64,000 bases of DNA from Phocoenobacter uteri. Its GTDB lineage: Bacteria > Pseudomonadota > Gammaproteobacteria > Enterobacterales > Pasteurellaceae. The notes under the pieces were generated by a model. The model made no database searches. It was not told the origin of the DNA and worked only from the letters and a program-made list of their open reading frames with translations. The translations under genes and the position numbers were made by a program. The DNA is taken from assembly GCF_900454895.1 (NCBI RefSeq), contig NZ_UGTA01000001.1, positions 1,116,001 through 1,180,000 on the forward strand, read 5' to 3'. Every line of letters starts with the position of its first letter. Position 1 is the first letter of the stretch. Positions 26,000 to 34,994 of this stretch are shown here, piece by piece.

Positions 26000-26653
26000 A
26001 TGCGATCAACCAAAGCCCATTTTCTTAAAGTCAGTGCTGAAAAAGCCCACGCTCAAGAAAATGCCCCTTTAGAAAACGCCACCGAGTATGAAAAAATGCT
26101 TTACCTACTCGCACGCTACAAAAAAGAACTCAGCAATATTCAGTCCCGTGAACAGCGGGCTGAAATGAAAAAGAAAATTTTACCTGAGTTTCTGCCGTGG
26201 ATTGAAGGGGCGTTAAAAGGGGGAAGTGGTAAACAAGACAACGTTTTAATGACGTGGCAAGTGTGGGCGATTGACTGTGATGAGTTTCATCTCGCTTTAC
26301 AGATCGCTGACTATGCCATTCATCAAGACTTAGTGTTACCAAGTGGCTTTAAGCGAACCGTTCCCACAATGCTTGCGGAAGAATTTGCCGATAAAGCAAA
26401 GGCACAACACAGCATTAATCAGCGTTTTGAAGTGAGCTATTTGGAGCAAGTGCAACGTTTAACCCAAGATTGCGATATTTTCGATGAAAGCCGTGCGAGA
26501 TTATTGCGTGAATTGGGCATCGAACAAGCTCACAGCAATCCGCAACAAGCGTTGGCAACATTAGAAAAAGCATTGCAACTGAATAATAACATTGGTGTAA
26601 AAGGCGAAATTAAAAAGCTACGCAAACAGCTTGAAAACGCCGATACCCAATAA
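26000..26653 (+). CDS. Terminase small subunit / endonuclease (P2 gpM)
   Basis: Recognises cos with gpP for packaging. 217 residues with the P2 gpM pattern MLYLLARYKKELSNIQSREQRAEMKK, a central MTWQVWAIDCDEF, and a C-terminal helical region with ALATLEKALQLNN. Ribosome site GAAGG overlaps the end of the capsid gene. It is followed by a large hairpin before the head-completion gene. Confidence 0.92.
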   Translation: MRSTKAHFLKVSAEKAHAQENAPLENATEYEKMLYLLARYKKELSNIQSREQRAEMKKKILPEFLPWIEGALKGGSGKQDNVLMTWQVWAIDCDEFHLALQIADYAIHQDLVLPSGFKRTVPTMLAEEFADKAKAQHSINQRFEVSYLEQVQRLTQDCDIFDESRARLLRELGIEQAHSNPQQALATLEKALQLNNNIGVKGEIKKLRKQLENADTQ

Positions 26654-26673
26654 CCGAGCATTCCTCGAAGCCA

Positions 26674-26738
26674 AGCGGGGCGGAAGTCTAAGAATAATTT
26701 TATTATCTCTAACGATTTCCCCACCCCGCTATTTTTTT
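26674..26738 (+). terminator. Possible terminator or attenuator between gpM and gpL genes
   Basis: AGCGGGG pairs with CCCCGCT, with additional GGAA/TTCC pairing, then ATTTTTTT. The loop is AT-rich and long. A stem here might lower expression of downstream genes. Confidence 0.6.
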
Positions 26739-26749
26739 AAGGATTTCAA

Positions 26750-27247
26750 ATGAACCAAGTTATTTCTGTGCCGTTTGAGGAACAGTACCAAAGCACCGAT
26801 AAAACAGACACGCAAGCGGATCACATCATCACAAATAACCGATTTTTCCCTGATATTTCCCTTGCTCACGCAAGAAATTCAATGCGAATAGATGGCACGG
26901 TTACCCATCAACGTTTGCTTATGGCTCTTGTGGAGGCAATGGCAACAGTAAACCAAGATTTAAAAGATTTCCGTAAGCAATGCCAAGCGGACAATATCGC
27001 CACATTAGCCGAAGCTGATGATGAAGTGATTAATGGTCAAAGCGTGCTTGAACAACGCTATTTGCGTGCGGTGTATTGCTATGCGGTGGCAAATTTATAT
27101 GAGCGTTATTCAAGCTACGATTTAACCCGAGACGGTGAAAATAAAAGCGAATTGCTCAATCAAAGCGTGGACGAATTACGCCGTGACGCACAATATGCCA
27201 TCAAAGATATTTTAGGGGAAATCCGAATTATTGCGGAGTTAATTTAA
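26750..27247 (+). CDS. Head completion protein (P2 gpL)
   Basis: Connector protein added to the portal after packaging. 165 residues, like P2 gpL (169). Conserved features are DISLAHARNSMRIDGTVTHQRL and the C-terminal DELRRDAQYAIKDILGE. Ribosome site AAGGA. The stop overlaps the next start (TAATG). Confidence 0.92.
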   Translation: MNQVISVPFEEQYQSTDKTDTQADHIITNNRFFPDISLAHARNSMRIDGTVTHQRLLMALVEAMATVNQDLKDFRKQCQADNIATLAEADDEVINGQSVLEQRYLRAVYCYAVANLYERYSSYDLTRDGENKSELLNQSVDELRRDAQYAIKDILGEIRIIAELI

Positions 27248-27453
27248 TGCGAACCGTCACAGCTAATCAAAATGACACCTTGGATTTAGTGGTTTATCGC
27301 TATTTTGGCGATCAACAAGGCTTAGTTGAGCAATGCCTTGAATTAAATCCGAAATTAGCCAATCAGATTTTATTACAAGCTGGGCAGAAAGTGATTTTAC
27401 CAACTGTTAAGGTTAAACAACCCACAAAACAAACAATACAGCTATGGAGTTAA
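27247..27453 (+). CDS. Tail protein X (P2 gpX, LysM-like)
   Basis: A 68-residue LysM-like tail protein. Pattern: TANQNDTLDLVVYRYFG, then an asparagine-proline turn and LQAGQKVILP. Coupled to the previous gene by TAATG. It probably caps or connects the tail shaft; the exact role is not settled in P2. Confidence 0.92.
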   Translation: MRTVTANQNDTLDLVVYRYFGDQQGLVEQCLELNPKLANQILLQAGQKVILPTVKVKQPTKQTIQLWS

Positions 27454-27468
27454 ACAAAGGATTAAGTT

Positions 27469-27735
27469 ATGGCAGATAGAACAACCGCTCCCCTTTCTTA
27501 TTTTGGAGCAATAATCGCCGCATTGAGTGGTTTAAGCTTAAGTGAATGGAGTGCCATTTTTGGGATTTTATTTGGTTTTGGTACATTCCTAATCAACAAC
27601 CACTACAAACGCAGAGAAGATATCCGGAAGCAAAAAGAATTCGAATTAAAAGAAAAAGAGTTTGAAATAAAAATGGAACAGATGAAAAAGCAACAGATTG
27701 AACAAATAAAGGAGATCCTTGATGAAAAAAATTAA
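27469..27735 (+). CDS. Holin-like membrane protein
   Basis: 88 residues: hydrophobic segments at about 9-22 and 27-44 (APLSYFGAIIAALSGL and WSAIFGILFGFGTFLI), then a strongly charged coiled coil rich in Lys and Glu. The position right before the endolysin and the layout match holins of HP1-type phages, which permeabilise or depolarise the membrane at lysis. Its stop overlaps the endolysin start region. Confidence 0.8.
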   Translation: MADRTTAPLSYFGAIIAALSGLSLSEWSAIFGILFGFGTFLINNHYKRREDIRKQKEFELKEKEFEIKMEQMKKQQIEQIKEILDEKN

Positions 27736-28249
27736 AGTCGCCGGTGCTGTTGTTTGCTCAGTAATGGCAATTATTGGCATTGTGAAACAACAATATCCTG
27801 AAATTAAAGTCAGTCAGCAAGGGCTTGAATTGATTGGCAATGCCGAAGGGTGCAGAGCCAAACCCTACACTTGCCCCGCAGATGTTTTAACCGTTGGTAT
27901 TGGTTCAACCGAAGCAGGCGGAAGCAAAATTCAACGCAATAAAATCTACACAAATGAAGAAATTGCAGAGCGTTGGAAAGAGGATTTATTAATTGCTCAA
28001 GAGTGTGTGGAAAAATACGCCCACGGCAACACCCAACCACAAGGGGCTTATGATGCACTGGTTTCTATTACTTTTAATATCGGTTGTGGTGCAATGCGAA
28101 AATCTACCCTTTTCAGAATGGCAAAACAAGGCTATTCACCACAAATGTGTAATCAGTTTCCAAGATGGGTATATGCAGGTGGTCAAAAATTAAAGGGATT
28201 AGTAAAACGCCGAGCCAAAGAAAAAGCCTTATGCTTAGGGGGTAACTAA
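27722..28249 (+). CDS. SAR endolysin (glycoside hydrolase 24 lysozyme)
   Basis: Cleaves the peptidoglycan glycan chain. The N-terminal weakly hydrophobic signal-anchor (residues 6-21, VAGAVVCSVMAIIGIV) marks an R21-type SAR endolysin that is exported inactive and released when the membrane is depolarised. The catalytic triad reads Glu42-x8-Cys51-x5-Thr57, the E-8-C-5-T variant known from some SAR lysozymes. ATG at 27722 is 8 bp from AAGGAG. 175 residues. Confidence 0.93.
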   Translation: MKKIKVAGAVVCSVMAIIGIVKQQYPEIKVSQQGLELIGNAEGCRAKPYTCPADVLTVGIGSTEAGGSKIQRNKIYTNEEIAERWKEDLLIAQECVEKYAHGNTQPQGAYDALVSITFNIGCGAMRKSTLFRMAKQGYSPQMCNQFPRWVYAGGQKLKGLVKRRAKEKALCLGGN

Positions 28250-28716
28250 TGGGATTACGTCATATTGCAACTTTATTAAAAATTGGTGTATTCGTGATCT
28301 TAATTGCCCAAATGGTGTATATAAAAACCTTGAAAGTATCAGTAAAACGACACCAAGCTGAAACTGCCGTCGCCCAACAAAAAGCCGATTATTTTGCCAG
28401 TGCAAATCAGAACTTAAAACAGCTCAATGCAGAAAATATCAAGCAAATTGAACGCTATCAAGAACTCAACCGAGATTTATCAAAGAAAATTCTCAAACGT
28501 TTAAATCAACAAGAAAAACAGAATAAAAAACTCTTAGGGGCATTAAATGAAAAAGCTAATCAGAATTGGAGCAATGGGGTTATCCCTAACAATGTTGGTC
28601 GCTTGCTCAACACCAAAAACAACGATTACCGAGATCAACCAAGCCCAACAAATGCCGATACTTTGCCCAACCACGCCAGTGTGTCGGATGCCGCTACTTT
28701 CATTTCAGACAAATAA
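28249..28716 (+). CDS. Inner-membrane spanin (Rz-like, P2 LysB type)
   Basis: 155 residues with an N-terminal membrane anchor (IGVFVILIAQMVYI) and a long periplasmic coiled coil. With the nested outer-membrane partner it fuses inner and outer membranes at lysis. It overlaps the endolysin stop by one base. A second gene starts inside it at 28547, the hallmark of Rz/Rz1 pairs. Confidence 0.88.
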   Translation: MGLRHIATLLKIGVFVILIAQMVYIKTLKVSVKRHQAETAVAQQKADYFASANQNLKQLNAENIKQIERYQELNRDLSKKILKRLNQQEKQNKKLLGALNEKANQNWSNGVIPNNVGRLLNTKNNDYRDQPSPTNADTLPNHASVSDAATFISDK

Positions 28717-28840
28717 AGACTTGGCAATCGGTGTTGAAACGCTGATGAATAATTTGAGTTTTTGCGTAGTAAAAATTGAAGCAATGGAAAATTGTATTAC
28801 TCAATACAATGAAAATTTAAAAAGTAAGGAACAACAATGA
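28547..28840 (+). CDS. Outer-membrane spanin lipoprotein (Rz1-like, P2 LysC type)
   Basis: 97 residues in another frame, starting inside the Rz-like gene and running 124 bp past its end. The signal peptide has lipobox LVAC with Cys20. Four further Cys in the mature part and a Pro-containing linker fit an o-spanin, though the protein is longer than lambda Rz1. Its stop overlaps the next start (ATGA). Confidence 0.88.
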   Translation: MKKLIRIGAMGLSLTMLVACSTPKTTITEINQAQQMPILCPTTPVCRMPLLSFQTNKDLAIGVETLMNNLSFCVVKIEAMENCITQYNENLKSKEQQ

Positions 28841-29055
28841 GTGATCCGATTGATAAAGCTCAAGAATTACAGGAAATATTAAATAAAACTGCTCTTGCAA
28901 AAACGCAACAAAAAACGACCGCTTGTTCATTGGGATTTTGTGAAGATTGTGATGAAGCCATTCCTGAAAAGCGAAGAAAAGCCATTTTAGGCGTGACACG
29001 TTGTGTGAATTGCCAAGAAATTTTTGAACAAAAAAGCCAACACTGGAGAAAATAA
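28837..29055 (+). CDS. TraR/DksA-type C4 zinc-finger protein
   Basis: 72 residues. The zinc finger is C-x5-C-x2-C-x17-C-x2-C like (ACSLGFCEDCDEAIPEKRR...RCVNCQEIFE). Similar short TraR/DksA-like proteins occur in P2 and relatives (Orf82) and may tune RNA polymerase. The coiled-coil arm of true DksA is absent. It is coupled at both ends by overlapping start and stop codons. Confidence 0.9.
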   Translation: MSDPIDKAQELQEILNKTALAKTQQKTTACSLGFCEDCDEAIPEKRRKAILGVTRCVNCQEIFEQKSQHWRK

Positions 29056-29549
29056 TGTTTAAGCCTGACCGATTGCGAAAGCTACTCACTAAACGGATTA
29101 AATATTTCAGACAAAACCCTGACACCTTGCAATTGTTCTACGCTAACGGACACATTAAAAGCACAGGGGCGACAAGTTTAAGCTGGCAATATCATTATGA
29201 TTTAGAGATTATCGTGACCGAGTTTCCTGACTCCCCTGATCTGATTTTTTTAGCAATTCAGGAATTTATCAAGGTGGAACAAAGTGAACTGTTACACAAC
29301 ACCGCCCAACAAGACAGTATTAAGTTTGAGATTGATCCAAATAACAATGAAACTTTTGATATATCAATCAGCATTCCACTTTCAGAGCGTGTGATTGTCA
29401 GCGTGAAAGATAGCGCCTACCAAATCACCCACGCTGAAGAGCCGAAGCCGATTGATTGGATAGAAATGGAACGCATTCGGATTTATGTACAGAATGAAGA
29501 TGACCGCACCAAAAACGATAAATTATTTGATAGCAATGATAAACAATGA
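29055..29549 (+). CDS. Tail completion protein (P2 gpR)
   Basis: 164 residues. N-terminal FKPDRLRKLLT and the central YHYDLEIIVTEFPDSPD are P2 gpR-like. It ends tail tube growth and with gpS joins the tail to the head. It starts at the TraR stop (TAATG) and overlaps the gpS gene by 4 bp. Confidence 0.9.
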   Translation: MFKPDRLRKLLTKRIKYFRQNPDTLQLFYANGHIKSTGATSLSWQYHYDLEIIVTEFPDSPDLIFLAIQEFIKVEQSELLHNTAQQDSIKFEIDPNNNETFDISISIPLSERVIVSVKDSAYQITHAEEPKPIDWIEMERIRIYVQNEDDRTKNDKLFDSNDKQ

Positions 29550-30007
29550 GCGACTTAACCCAAGCAGACCAAATAACCGCACGCTTTGACGCCCTACTCA
29601 AAAGCATTGCCCCACCGCAACGCAAAGCTCTGGCTCGTGAAATTGGTAAAAAGTTGGCACAATCTAACCGCTTACGCATTCAACGCCAACAAAACCCTGA
29701 CGGTACGGCGTTTGTACAACGTAAAAAACGAGTAAAAACTAAAAAAGGCAAAATCAAAAGGGCGGCAATGTTTAAAAAATTACGTCTTGCAAGATTTATG
29801 AAACAGACAGCCAAATCAAGTGGTGTGGAAGTGGGATATTCAGGACAGAACGCTTTTATTGCAAGCCGACATCAATTTGGAAAAGTGGGTGTGGTGGATA
29901 AGAAAAAAGGCATAAAACACAAATATGATCAACGTGAACTGCTAGGATTCAGCGATAATGATTTGCAAATGGTGGAAGAAGAGATTTTAAGGGTGTTGAG
30001 TGGTTAG
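29546..30007 (+). CDS. Tail completion / virion morphogenesis protein (P2 gpS)
   Basis: 153 residues, basic, with IAPPQRKALAREIGKKLAQSN near the N-terminus and FIASRHQFG, as in the phage virion morphogenesis family (gpS, Mu gpG). It acts with gpR in tail completion. The 3' end overlaps the convergent moron gene by 4 bp. Confidence 0.9.
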   Translation: MSDLTQADQITARFDALLKSIAPPQRKALAREIGKKLAQSNRLRIQRQQNPDGTAFVQRKKRVKTKKGKIKRAAMFKKLRLARFMKQTAKSSGVEVGYSGQNAFIASRHQFGKVGVVDKKKGIKHKYDQRELLGFSDNDLQMVEEEILRVLSG

Positions 30008-30276
30008 ACTGTAGAAAACCAGTCATCAAAATTTAAATTTATAGGATATTCTTCACTTAAATGTTTGTGAGTAAAAATTAAATAAAGCATAGCAGTAGGA
30101 AAATAAAGGGTTATCGCAATAACATAGATAATAAATTTTAATACAGTTAAAGCAAATAATAAAACATAACTTAAGCAACCAAGCATTAAGAGAAAAGGCA
30201 TACTAATTAAGAATACAACAACAATGAAAGTAATAAATTCTTCAACACTACTAATATTTGATATTTGTTCCAACAT
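30004..30276 (-). CDS. Small membrane protein, putative lysogenic moron
   Basis: 90 residues on the strand opposite to the late genes. Three hydrophobic stretches (FITFIVVVFLISMPFLL, SYVLLFALTVLKFIIYVIAI, YFPTAMLYLIF) predict a small inner-membrane protein. AGGAGG sits 5 bp before the ATG at 30276, so it is very likely expressed. Insertion between tail genes in antisense orientation is typical of morons; superinfection exclusion is one possible role, by inference only. No family was recognised. Confidence 0.75.
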   Translation of the reverse strand: MLEQISNISSVEEFITFIVVVFLISMPFLLMLGCLSYVLLFALTVLKFIIYVIAITLYFPTAMLYLIFTHKHLSEEYPINLNFDDWFSTV

Positions 30277-30342
30277 AACGCCTCCTTTTTTTGAGATTAT
30301 TACGCTAAATAAAAAAAATTGCAATAATAAAGGAAATAAAAA

Positions 30343-33024
30343 ATGAATAATTTAAAACTACAAGTTGTACTTGAAGCAATGGATAAATTATCCGCTCCAT
30401 TTAAAAATGCACAAAAGCAAATAAATAAAACCAATAAATTGCTGAACGAAAGTAAGCTAGCATTTAGAGGGTTTGAGAAACAGCAGAAACAAATTCAGTC
30501 TATGAAAAAAATGACAGAAGGATTACAAAAACAAGCAGAAACCATAAAAAAAGTAACAGATAGCGTAAGTAAATATCGCCATAAACTTGATGGTTTAAAA
30601 TCACAAAAAATAGATATTAAAACAAAGCAAAAAGAACTTTCACGAGAATTAAAATTTAATGAAAATAGAAATAATGTTCCCGCAATTCTTAGACTTAGAC
30701 ATGAATTATCTAAATTAGACAAAGATTATGAAAAGATAACTTCATCTATTAGTTCAACAAATAAGCGTTGGAAAGATGAAGAAAGAATTTTAAAAATATC
30801 AAGAACTGAAAAAGCAAAACAATTATTGCAATTTAGAGCATTAAGAAAACAACTTAAAAAAAGTGGTATTGATACAAAACGATTAGGAACAAATGAAATT
30901 ATCTTAGCTAATAAGATGAGAGTAGCAAATAAAGAAATTGAAAAACAGCAAAAGGCATTCGATAAATTAAATAAAGCTAAAGCACGACAACGCCAGTATC
31001 GTGCAAATGTAGAAAATATGAAACAAAGCAGTGAACGGTTGCACAATTTGGGGCAACGCTCAATGATAAGTGGTGCGGCTATTCTTGCCCCAACGATTGG
31101 AATTGGACGAGGCGTTGCGTCTATGACACAAACTGCCGCACAATTTGAACAGTTTAAAGCCGTATTAGAAACAACAGAAGGAAACTCAACGAAAGCACAA
31201 AAAAGCCTAGATTGGATCAGCAACTTTGCCACAAAAACGCCTTATGAATTAGCCGAAGTTACTGAGGCATTTGTCCGCTTGCGTGCTTATGGAATGGATC
31301 CAACAAATGGACTATTAACCACATTGGGCGATACATCATCAGCAATGGGTAAACCGATAATGCAAGCGGTTGAAGCAATCGCTGATGCAGTAACAGGTGA
31401 AAATGAACGCTTAAAAGAATTTGGGATAAAAGCCAGTGCGATTAAAGGCACAAATATTATTGAATATGCTTACACCGACAAAAACGGTAAGCAACAAATG
31501 GCAAAGGTCAATAAAAATAACCGTAAAGAAATTGAAAAAACTTTAATGAAAATTTGGAATGCAAAATATTCCGACGCAATGGAAAAGCAATCTAAAACCA
31601 TCACAGGGATTTGGTCAAACTTGCAAGATCAATGGGTACGCTTTCAACAAATGGTTATGCAGACGGGGGCATTTGATTGGATTAAGGAAAAATTAAAAGG
31701 CGTATTAGATAGTATTGATAAAATGGCTCAAAATGGTGAATTACAAAAATGGGCAGAAGATGTAGGTGTTGTAATTAAAGAAGTCGCACAAGGCTTATTT
31801 GAATTTGGTCAAAAGGTATTTGAAGCGGTCAAATTTATTGCAAAATTTGCAAGAGAAAATAAAGGATTGATTGCAAGTTTTGTGAAATGGTCGGCAATTT
31901 CTGGCAGTCTTTTAACTGCGATTGGTGGCTTATCTATGGTACTAAGTTTTGCAATTTATCCGATTGCAAGATTGGGTTTAGGGGTTGTATCATTAGGAAA
32001 ATCATTTTTAAGTGTGATACCTGCTCTTTCTCGTTTTGGTATTGCCTTACTTGCAAATCCGATTACTTGGTATGTTGCAGGAATAATGCTTTTAATTGGT
32101 GCAATATATTTACTTTATAAAAATTGGGATAAAGTAACCAAATTTACTAATGATGTATGGATAAAAATTAAAAATTTCTTTAATAGTGGCATTAAAAATA
32201 TAACTAAAACTATCATTGATTTTTCACCTTTGGGATTATTTCATAAAATTTTTAGTAACGTATTAAAATATTTAGGTATTGATATTCCCGAATCACTCAC
32301 AGAGTGTGGTAAGAAAATAATAGATGGATTAGTCGATGGTATAAAAAGCACGATCAAAGCAATTGGAAATATTGGAAGTTGGATTGATGAAAAGCTAGGA
32401 ATAAGTAAAGCGTGGGATAAATTATTTGGTGATGATAAAGAAACTGCTATCACAGTTAAAGCACAACAAAAAGCCGTGAATAAAGTAGCTAAACATACGG
32501 GAATGTACAATATAGGGACAAAACAACCAGTGTATCAATATGGTTATGGTAGTTATATCAAGCCAACCGTACAAGATACTGTTAAAAAAGGAAAATCATT
32601 ATTAAATAAATGGTCAGGTGGTTTTGTCGGTGCAGGTGGCAAATACGAACCGAAAGGCATTGTACACGGTGGCGAATATGTGATGACCAAAGAGGCAACC
32701 CAACGCTTAGGCATTGCCAGCTTAAATCGCTTGAACTATGGGAAAATCGGTGCAATGGCAACCCTTGCCGGTTCGGTGGCAATGGCACAACCACAGGTGC
32801 AAATGGTTAAACCGCTCAATGTCAAAGTGGATAACCGCCCGTTGATTTCTGCGAGTAAACCAAAAGCCCAAACCGTTGCACCGGTAAACCAAAATATCAC
32901 GATTACGATCAACACAAGCCCAGAGCAAGACGCTCAACAAATTGCCAGAATTGTTGCCAAAGAGCTTGAAAAAGCACAACGACAAGCGCAAGCAAGGGCG
33001 AGAAGTAGTTTGTTTGATAACTAA
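30343..33024 (+). CDS. Tail tape measure protein (P2 gpT type)
   Basis: 893 residues; it sets tail length and helps DNA passage. An N-terminal coiled-coil region of about 200 residues is followed by the TP901-type tape measure domain (FEQFKAVLETTEGNSTKAQKS...TPYELAEVTEAFVRLRAYGMDP), central hydrophobic segments near residues 515-590, and a C-terminal stretch with YVMTKEATQRLG. Unlike in P2, where T lies after E/E', the gene here follows gpS. Confidence 0.93.
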   Translation: MNNLKLQVVLEAMDKLSAPFKNAQKQINKTNKLLNESKLAFRGFEKQQKQIQSMKKMTEGLQKQAETIKKVTDSVSKYRHKLDGLKSQKIDIKTKQKELSRELKFNENRNNVPAILRLRHELSKLDKDYEKITSSISSTNKRWKDEERILKISRTEKAKQLLQFRALRKQLKKSGIDTKRLGTNEIILANKMRVANKEIEKQQKAFDKLNKAKARQRQYRANVENMKQSSERLHNLGQRSMISGAAILAPTIGIGRGVASMTQTAAQFEQFKAVLETTEGNSTKAQKSLDWISNFATKTPYELAEVTEAFVRLRAYGMDPTNGLLTTLGDTSSAMGKPIMQAVEAIADAVTGENERLKEFGIKASAIKGTNIIEYAYTDKNGKQQMAKVNKNNRKEIEKTLMKIWNAKYSDAMEKQSKTITGIWSNLQDQWVRFQQMVMQTGAFDWIKEKLKGVLDSIDKMAQNGELQKWAEDVGVVIKEVAQGLFEFGQKVFEAVKFIAKFARENKGLIASFVKWSAISGSLLTAIGGLSMVLSFAIYPIARLGLGVVSLGKSFLSVIPALSRFGIALLANPITWYVAGIMLLIGAIYLLYKNWDKVTKFTNDVWIKIKNFFNSGIKNITKTIIDFSPLGLFHKIFSNVLKYLGIDIPESLTECGKKIIDGLVDGIKSTIKAIGNIGSWIDEKLGISKAWDKLFGDDKETAITVKAQQKAVNKVAKHTGMYNIGTKQPVYQYGYGSYIKPTVQDTVKKGKSLLNKWSGGFVGAGGKYEPKGIVHGGEYVMTKEATQRLGIASLNRLNYGKIGAMATLAGSVAMAQPQVQMVKPLNVKVDNRPLISASKPKAQTVAPVNQNITITINTSPEQDAQQIARIVAKELEKAQRQAQARARSSLFDN

Positions 33025-33036
33025 ATAAAAATAAAT

Positions 33037-33068
33037 AAGGGCGTAATCGATTTTTTACGCCCTTATAA
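33037..33068 (+). terminator. Terminator after the tape measure gene
   Basis: AAGGGCGTAA / TTACGCCCTT stem, then ATAATTT. The T-tract is weak, so it may be leaky. Confidence 0.7.
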
Positions 33069-33164
33069 TTTCTCCTTATTGTTATCCTCAAAACCACAAT
33101 CTAACCTTCTTTCAAATTCTCCCCATATCATCAAAAATCATTTTATTTAAACCGCTTTTACAAA

Positions 33165-33734
33165 ATGGCAAATAACACTGACAACGCACGGCGAATAGAA
33201 CACATTGTCCGATTTGGCACAATCGCCAAAGTAGATTTGAAAAAAGCATTGGTACGCGTGCAATCAGGCGAGGTTTTAACGGATTGGTTGCCGTGGCTAA
33301 ATTTCAGGGCTGGCACAACAAAAAGTTGGTCGCCTCCAACGGTTGGCGAACAATGTATCGTGCTTTCAGCGAGTGGCGAAATGACAATGGGCGTGGTTCT
33401 CTATGGAATTTATGCCAGCAATGCCCCCAGTTCAAACGGCGATGAACACCTGATTGAATTTCCTGACGGTGCAATTTGTAAATATAACCATAAAACGCAC
33501 CGCTTAACAATGACCGGAATACAAACAGCTTATGTACAAGCAAGCGAAAGTATTGTGGCTGATACACCTAATTTTGTTTGTACTGGAGATGTGAGGATTA
33601 AAGGTAATTTAACCGTTGATGGTATTTCAACCGCAACGGATCATCTTTCAAGTGGAATTTCAGGAAAAGGACATACTCACGCTTATTCCTGGACAGACCC
33701 AGCAGGCGGGGCAAACACCGCACCACCGAGTTAA
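33165..33734 (+). CDS. Baseplate spike protein (P2 gpV)
   Basis: 189 residues. OB-fold N-terminus (IVRFGTIAKVDLKKALVRVQ), beta-helical stem, and a tip with His-x-His in GKGHTHAYSW that in P2-type spikes binds iron. It pierces the outer membrane during contraction. No clear ribosome site precedes the ATG. First gene of the baseplate block V-W-J-I. Confidence 0.93.
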   Translation: MANNTDNARRIEHIVRFGTIAKVDLKKALVRVQSGEVLTDWLPWLNFRAGTTKSWSPPTVGEQCIVLSASGEMTMGVVLYGIYASNAPSSNGDEHLIEFPDGAICKYNHKTHRLTMTGIQTAYVQASESIVADTPNFVCTGDVRIKGNLTVDGISTATDHLSSGISGKGHTHAYSWTDPAGGANTAPPS

Positions 33735-33744
33735 AGGATAAACA

Positions 33745-34083
33745 ATGAATAAACAAACAGGCGAATATTTAGATAATGAAAAAGCCCACATTAAGCAATC
33801 AATCCAAGATATTTTATTGACGGCTGTCGGCACGCGTGTCATGCGTCGCGATTATGGTAGTCACTTATATCAACTAATTGACCGCCCTATCTCACACGCA
33901 TTGGCATTACAAATCAGTGCGGCGTGTGTAATGGCGTTGAAAAAATGGGAACACCGTATTGAAGTGACACGATTTTTAGTCACTTTTAATCAGGATATGG
34001 CAGAGCCAATGATTACCGCCGAAATTGAAGCCACAATGAAAAGCGATAACACCAAACTTGATACCAAAATGAGATTAGTATGA
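33745..34083 (+). CDS. Baseplate wedge protein, gp25-like (P2 gpW)
   Basis: 112 residues of the GPW/gp25 family (IKQSIQDILLTAVGTRVMRRDYGS...LIDRP). It nucleates sheath assembly. The stop overlaps the next start (ATGA). Confidence 0.93.
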   Translation: MNKQTGEYLDNEKAHIKQSIQDILLTAVGTRVMRRDYGSHLYQLIDRPISHALALQISAACVMALKKWEHRIEVTRFLVTFNQDMAEPMITAEIEATMKSDNTKLDTKMRLV

Positions 34084-34994
34084 GTAGATTAGTTGATTTA
34101 TCCAAATTACCTGCCCCCAACGTTCTTGAAGAGCTAGATTTTGAAACCTTATTCGCAGAGCGAAAAGAACATTTTATCGCACTTTTTAAGCAAGATGAGC
34201 AAGCCTATTGGCGTAATAGATTACAATTTGAAAGTGATCCTGTTACAAAATTATTAGAAGAAAATGCCTATCTTCAAATGCTAGAAATTGCACGCATTAA
34301 CAACGCAGCCAAAGCTACAATGCTTGCTTATGCCACTGGTGCAGATTTAGATGTGATTGGAGGCAATTTTAACGTACAACGCAAAGTGATTGTACAAGCT
34401 GATGACAGTGTCTCGCCCCCTATTCAACAAGTCTTAGAAAGCGATACTGATTTTAGATTACGAATTCAACTGGCATTTGAAGGAATGAGTGTTGCGGGTC
34501 CGCGTGCCTCTTATGTGTTTCACGCCTTATCCGCTCATCATCAAGTCGCCGATGTCAGCGTGCAATCGCCCAACCCAGCCGAAGTCGTGGTGTCAATTCT
34601 ATCAACAGAAGGAAATGGCACGGCAAGCAGTGAAATTTTAACGGCGGTTAATTTAGCGTTAAATGATGATAACGTGCGACCGATTGGCGATAGAGTGATT
34701 GTTAAAAGTGCAGAGATTGTGGCTTATCAAATTCAAGCCACTATTTATCTGTACCGCTCTCCGGATAGCGAAATTGTGAAAAATCAAGCCATCAACAGCT
34801 TACAACAATTCGTCAAAGAACGACGCAGAATGGGGCGTGATATTAGCCTTTCTGGTATTTATGCTACCTTGCAGGTTGAAGGGGTGCAACGTGTCGTTTT
34901 AAACACACCAAGCACAGATTTAATTTTAACCCCAAATCAAGCGGGTTACTGCACCAATATAACCATTGATACGGCGATTTCAAATGACTATTGA
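34080..34994 (+). CDS. Baseplate assembly protein (P2 gpJ)
   Basis: 304 residues, same length class as P2 gpJ (302). Typical segments: LLEENAYLQMLEIARINNAAKATMLAYATGADLD, FRLRIQLAFEGMSVAGP, and the C-terminal GVQRVVLNTPSTDL. It forms the baseplate wedge with gpI. It overlaps gpI by 11 bp. Confidence 0.94.
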   Translation: MSRLVDLSKLPAPNVLEELDFETLFAERKEHFIALFKQDEQAYWRNRLQFESDPVTKLLEENAYLQMLEIARINNAAKATMLAYATGADLDVIGGNFNVQRKVIVQADDSVSPPIQQVLESDTDFRLRIQLAFEGMSVAGPRASYVFHALSAHHQVADVSVQSPNPAEVVVSILSTEGNGTASSEILTAVNLALNDDNVRPIGDRVIVKSAEIVAYQIQATIYLYRSPDSEIVKNQAINSLQQFVKERRRMGRDISLSGIYATLQVEGVQRVVLNTPSTDLILTPNQAGYCTNITIDTAISNDY

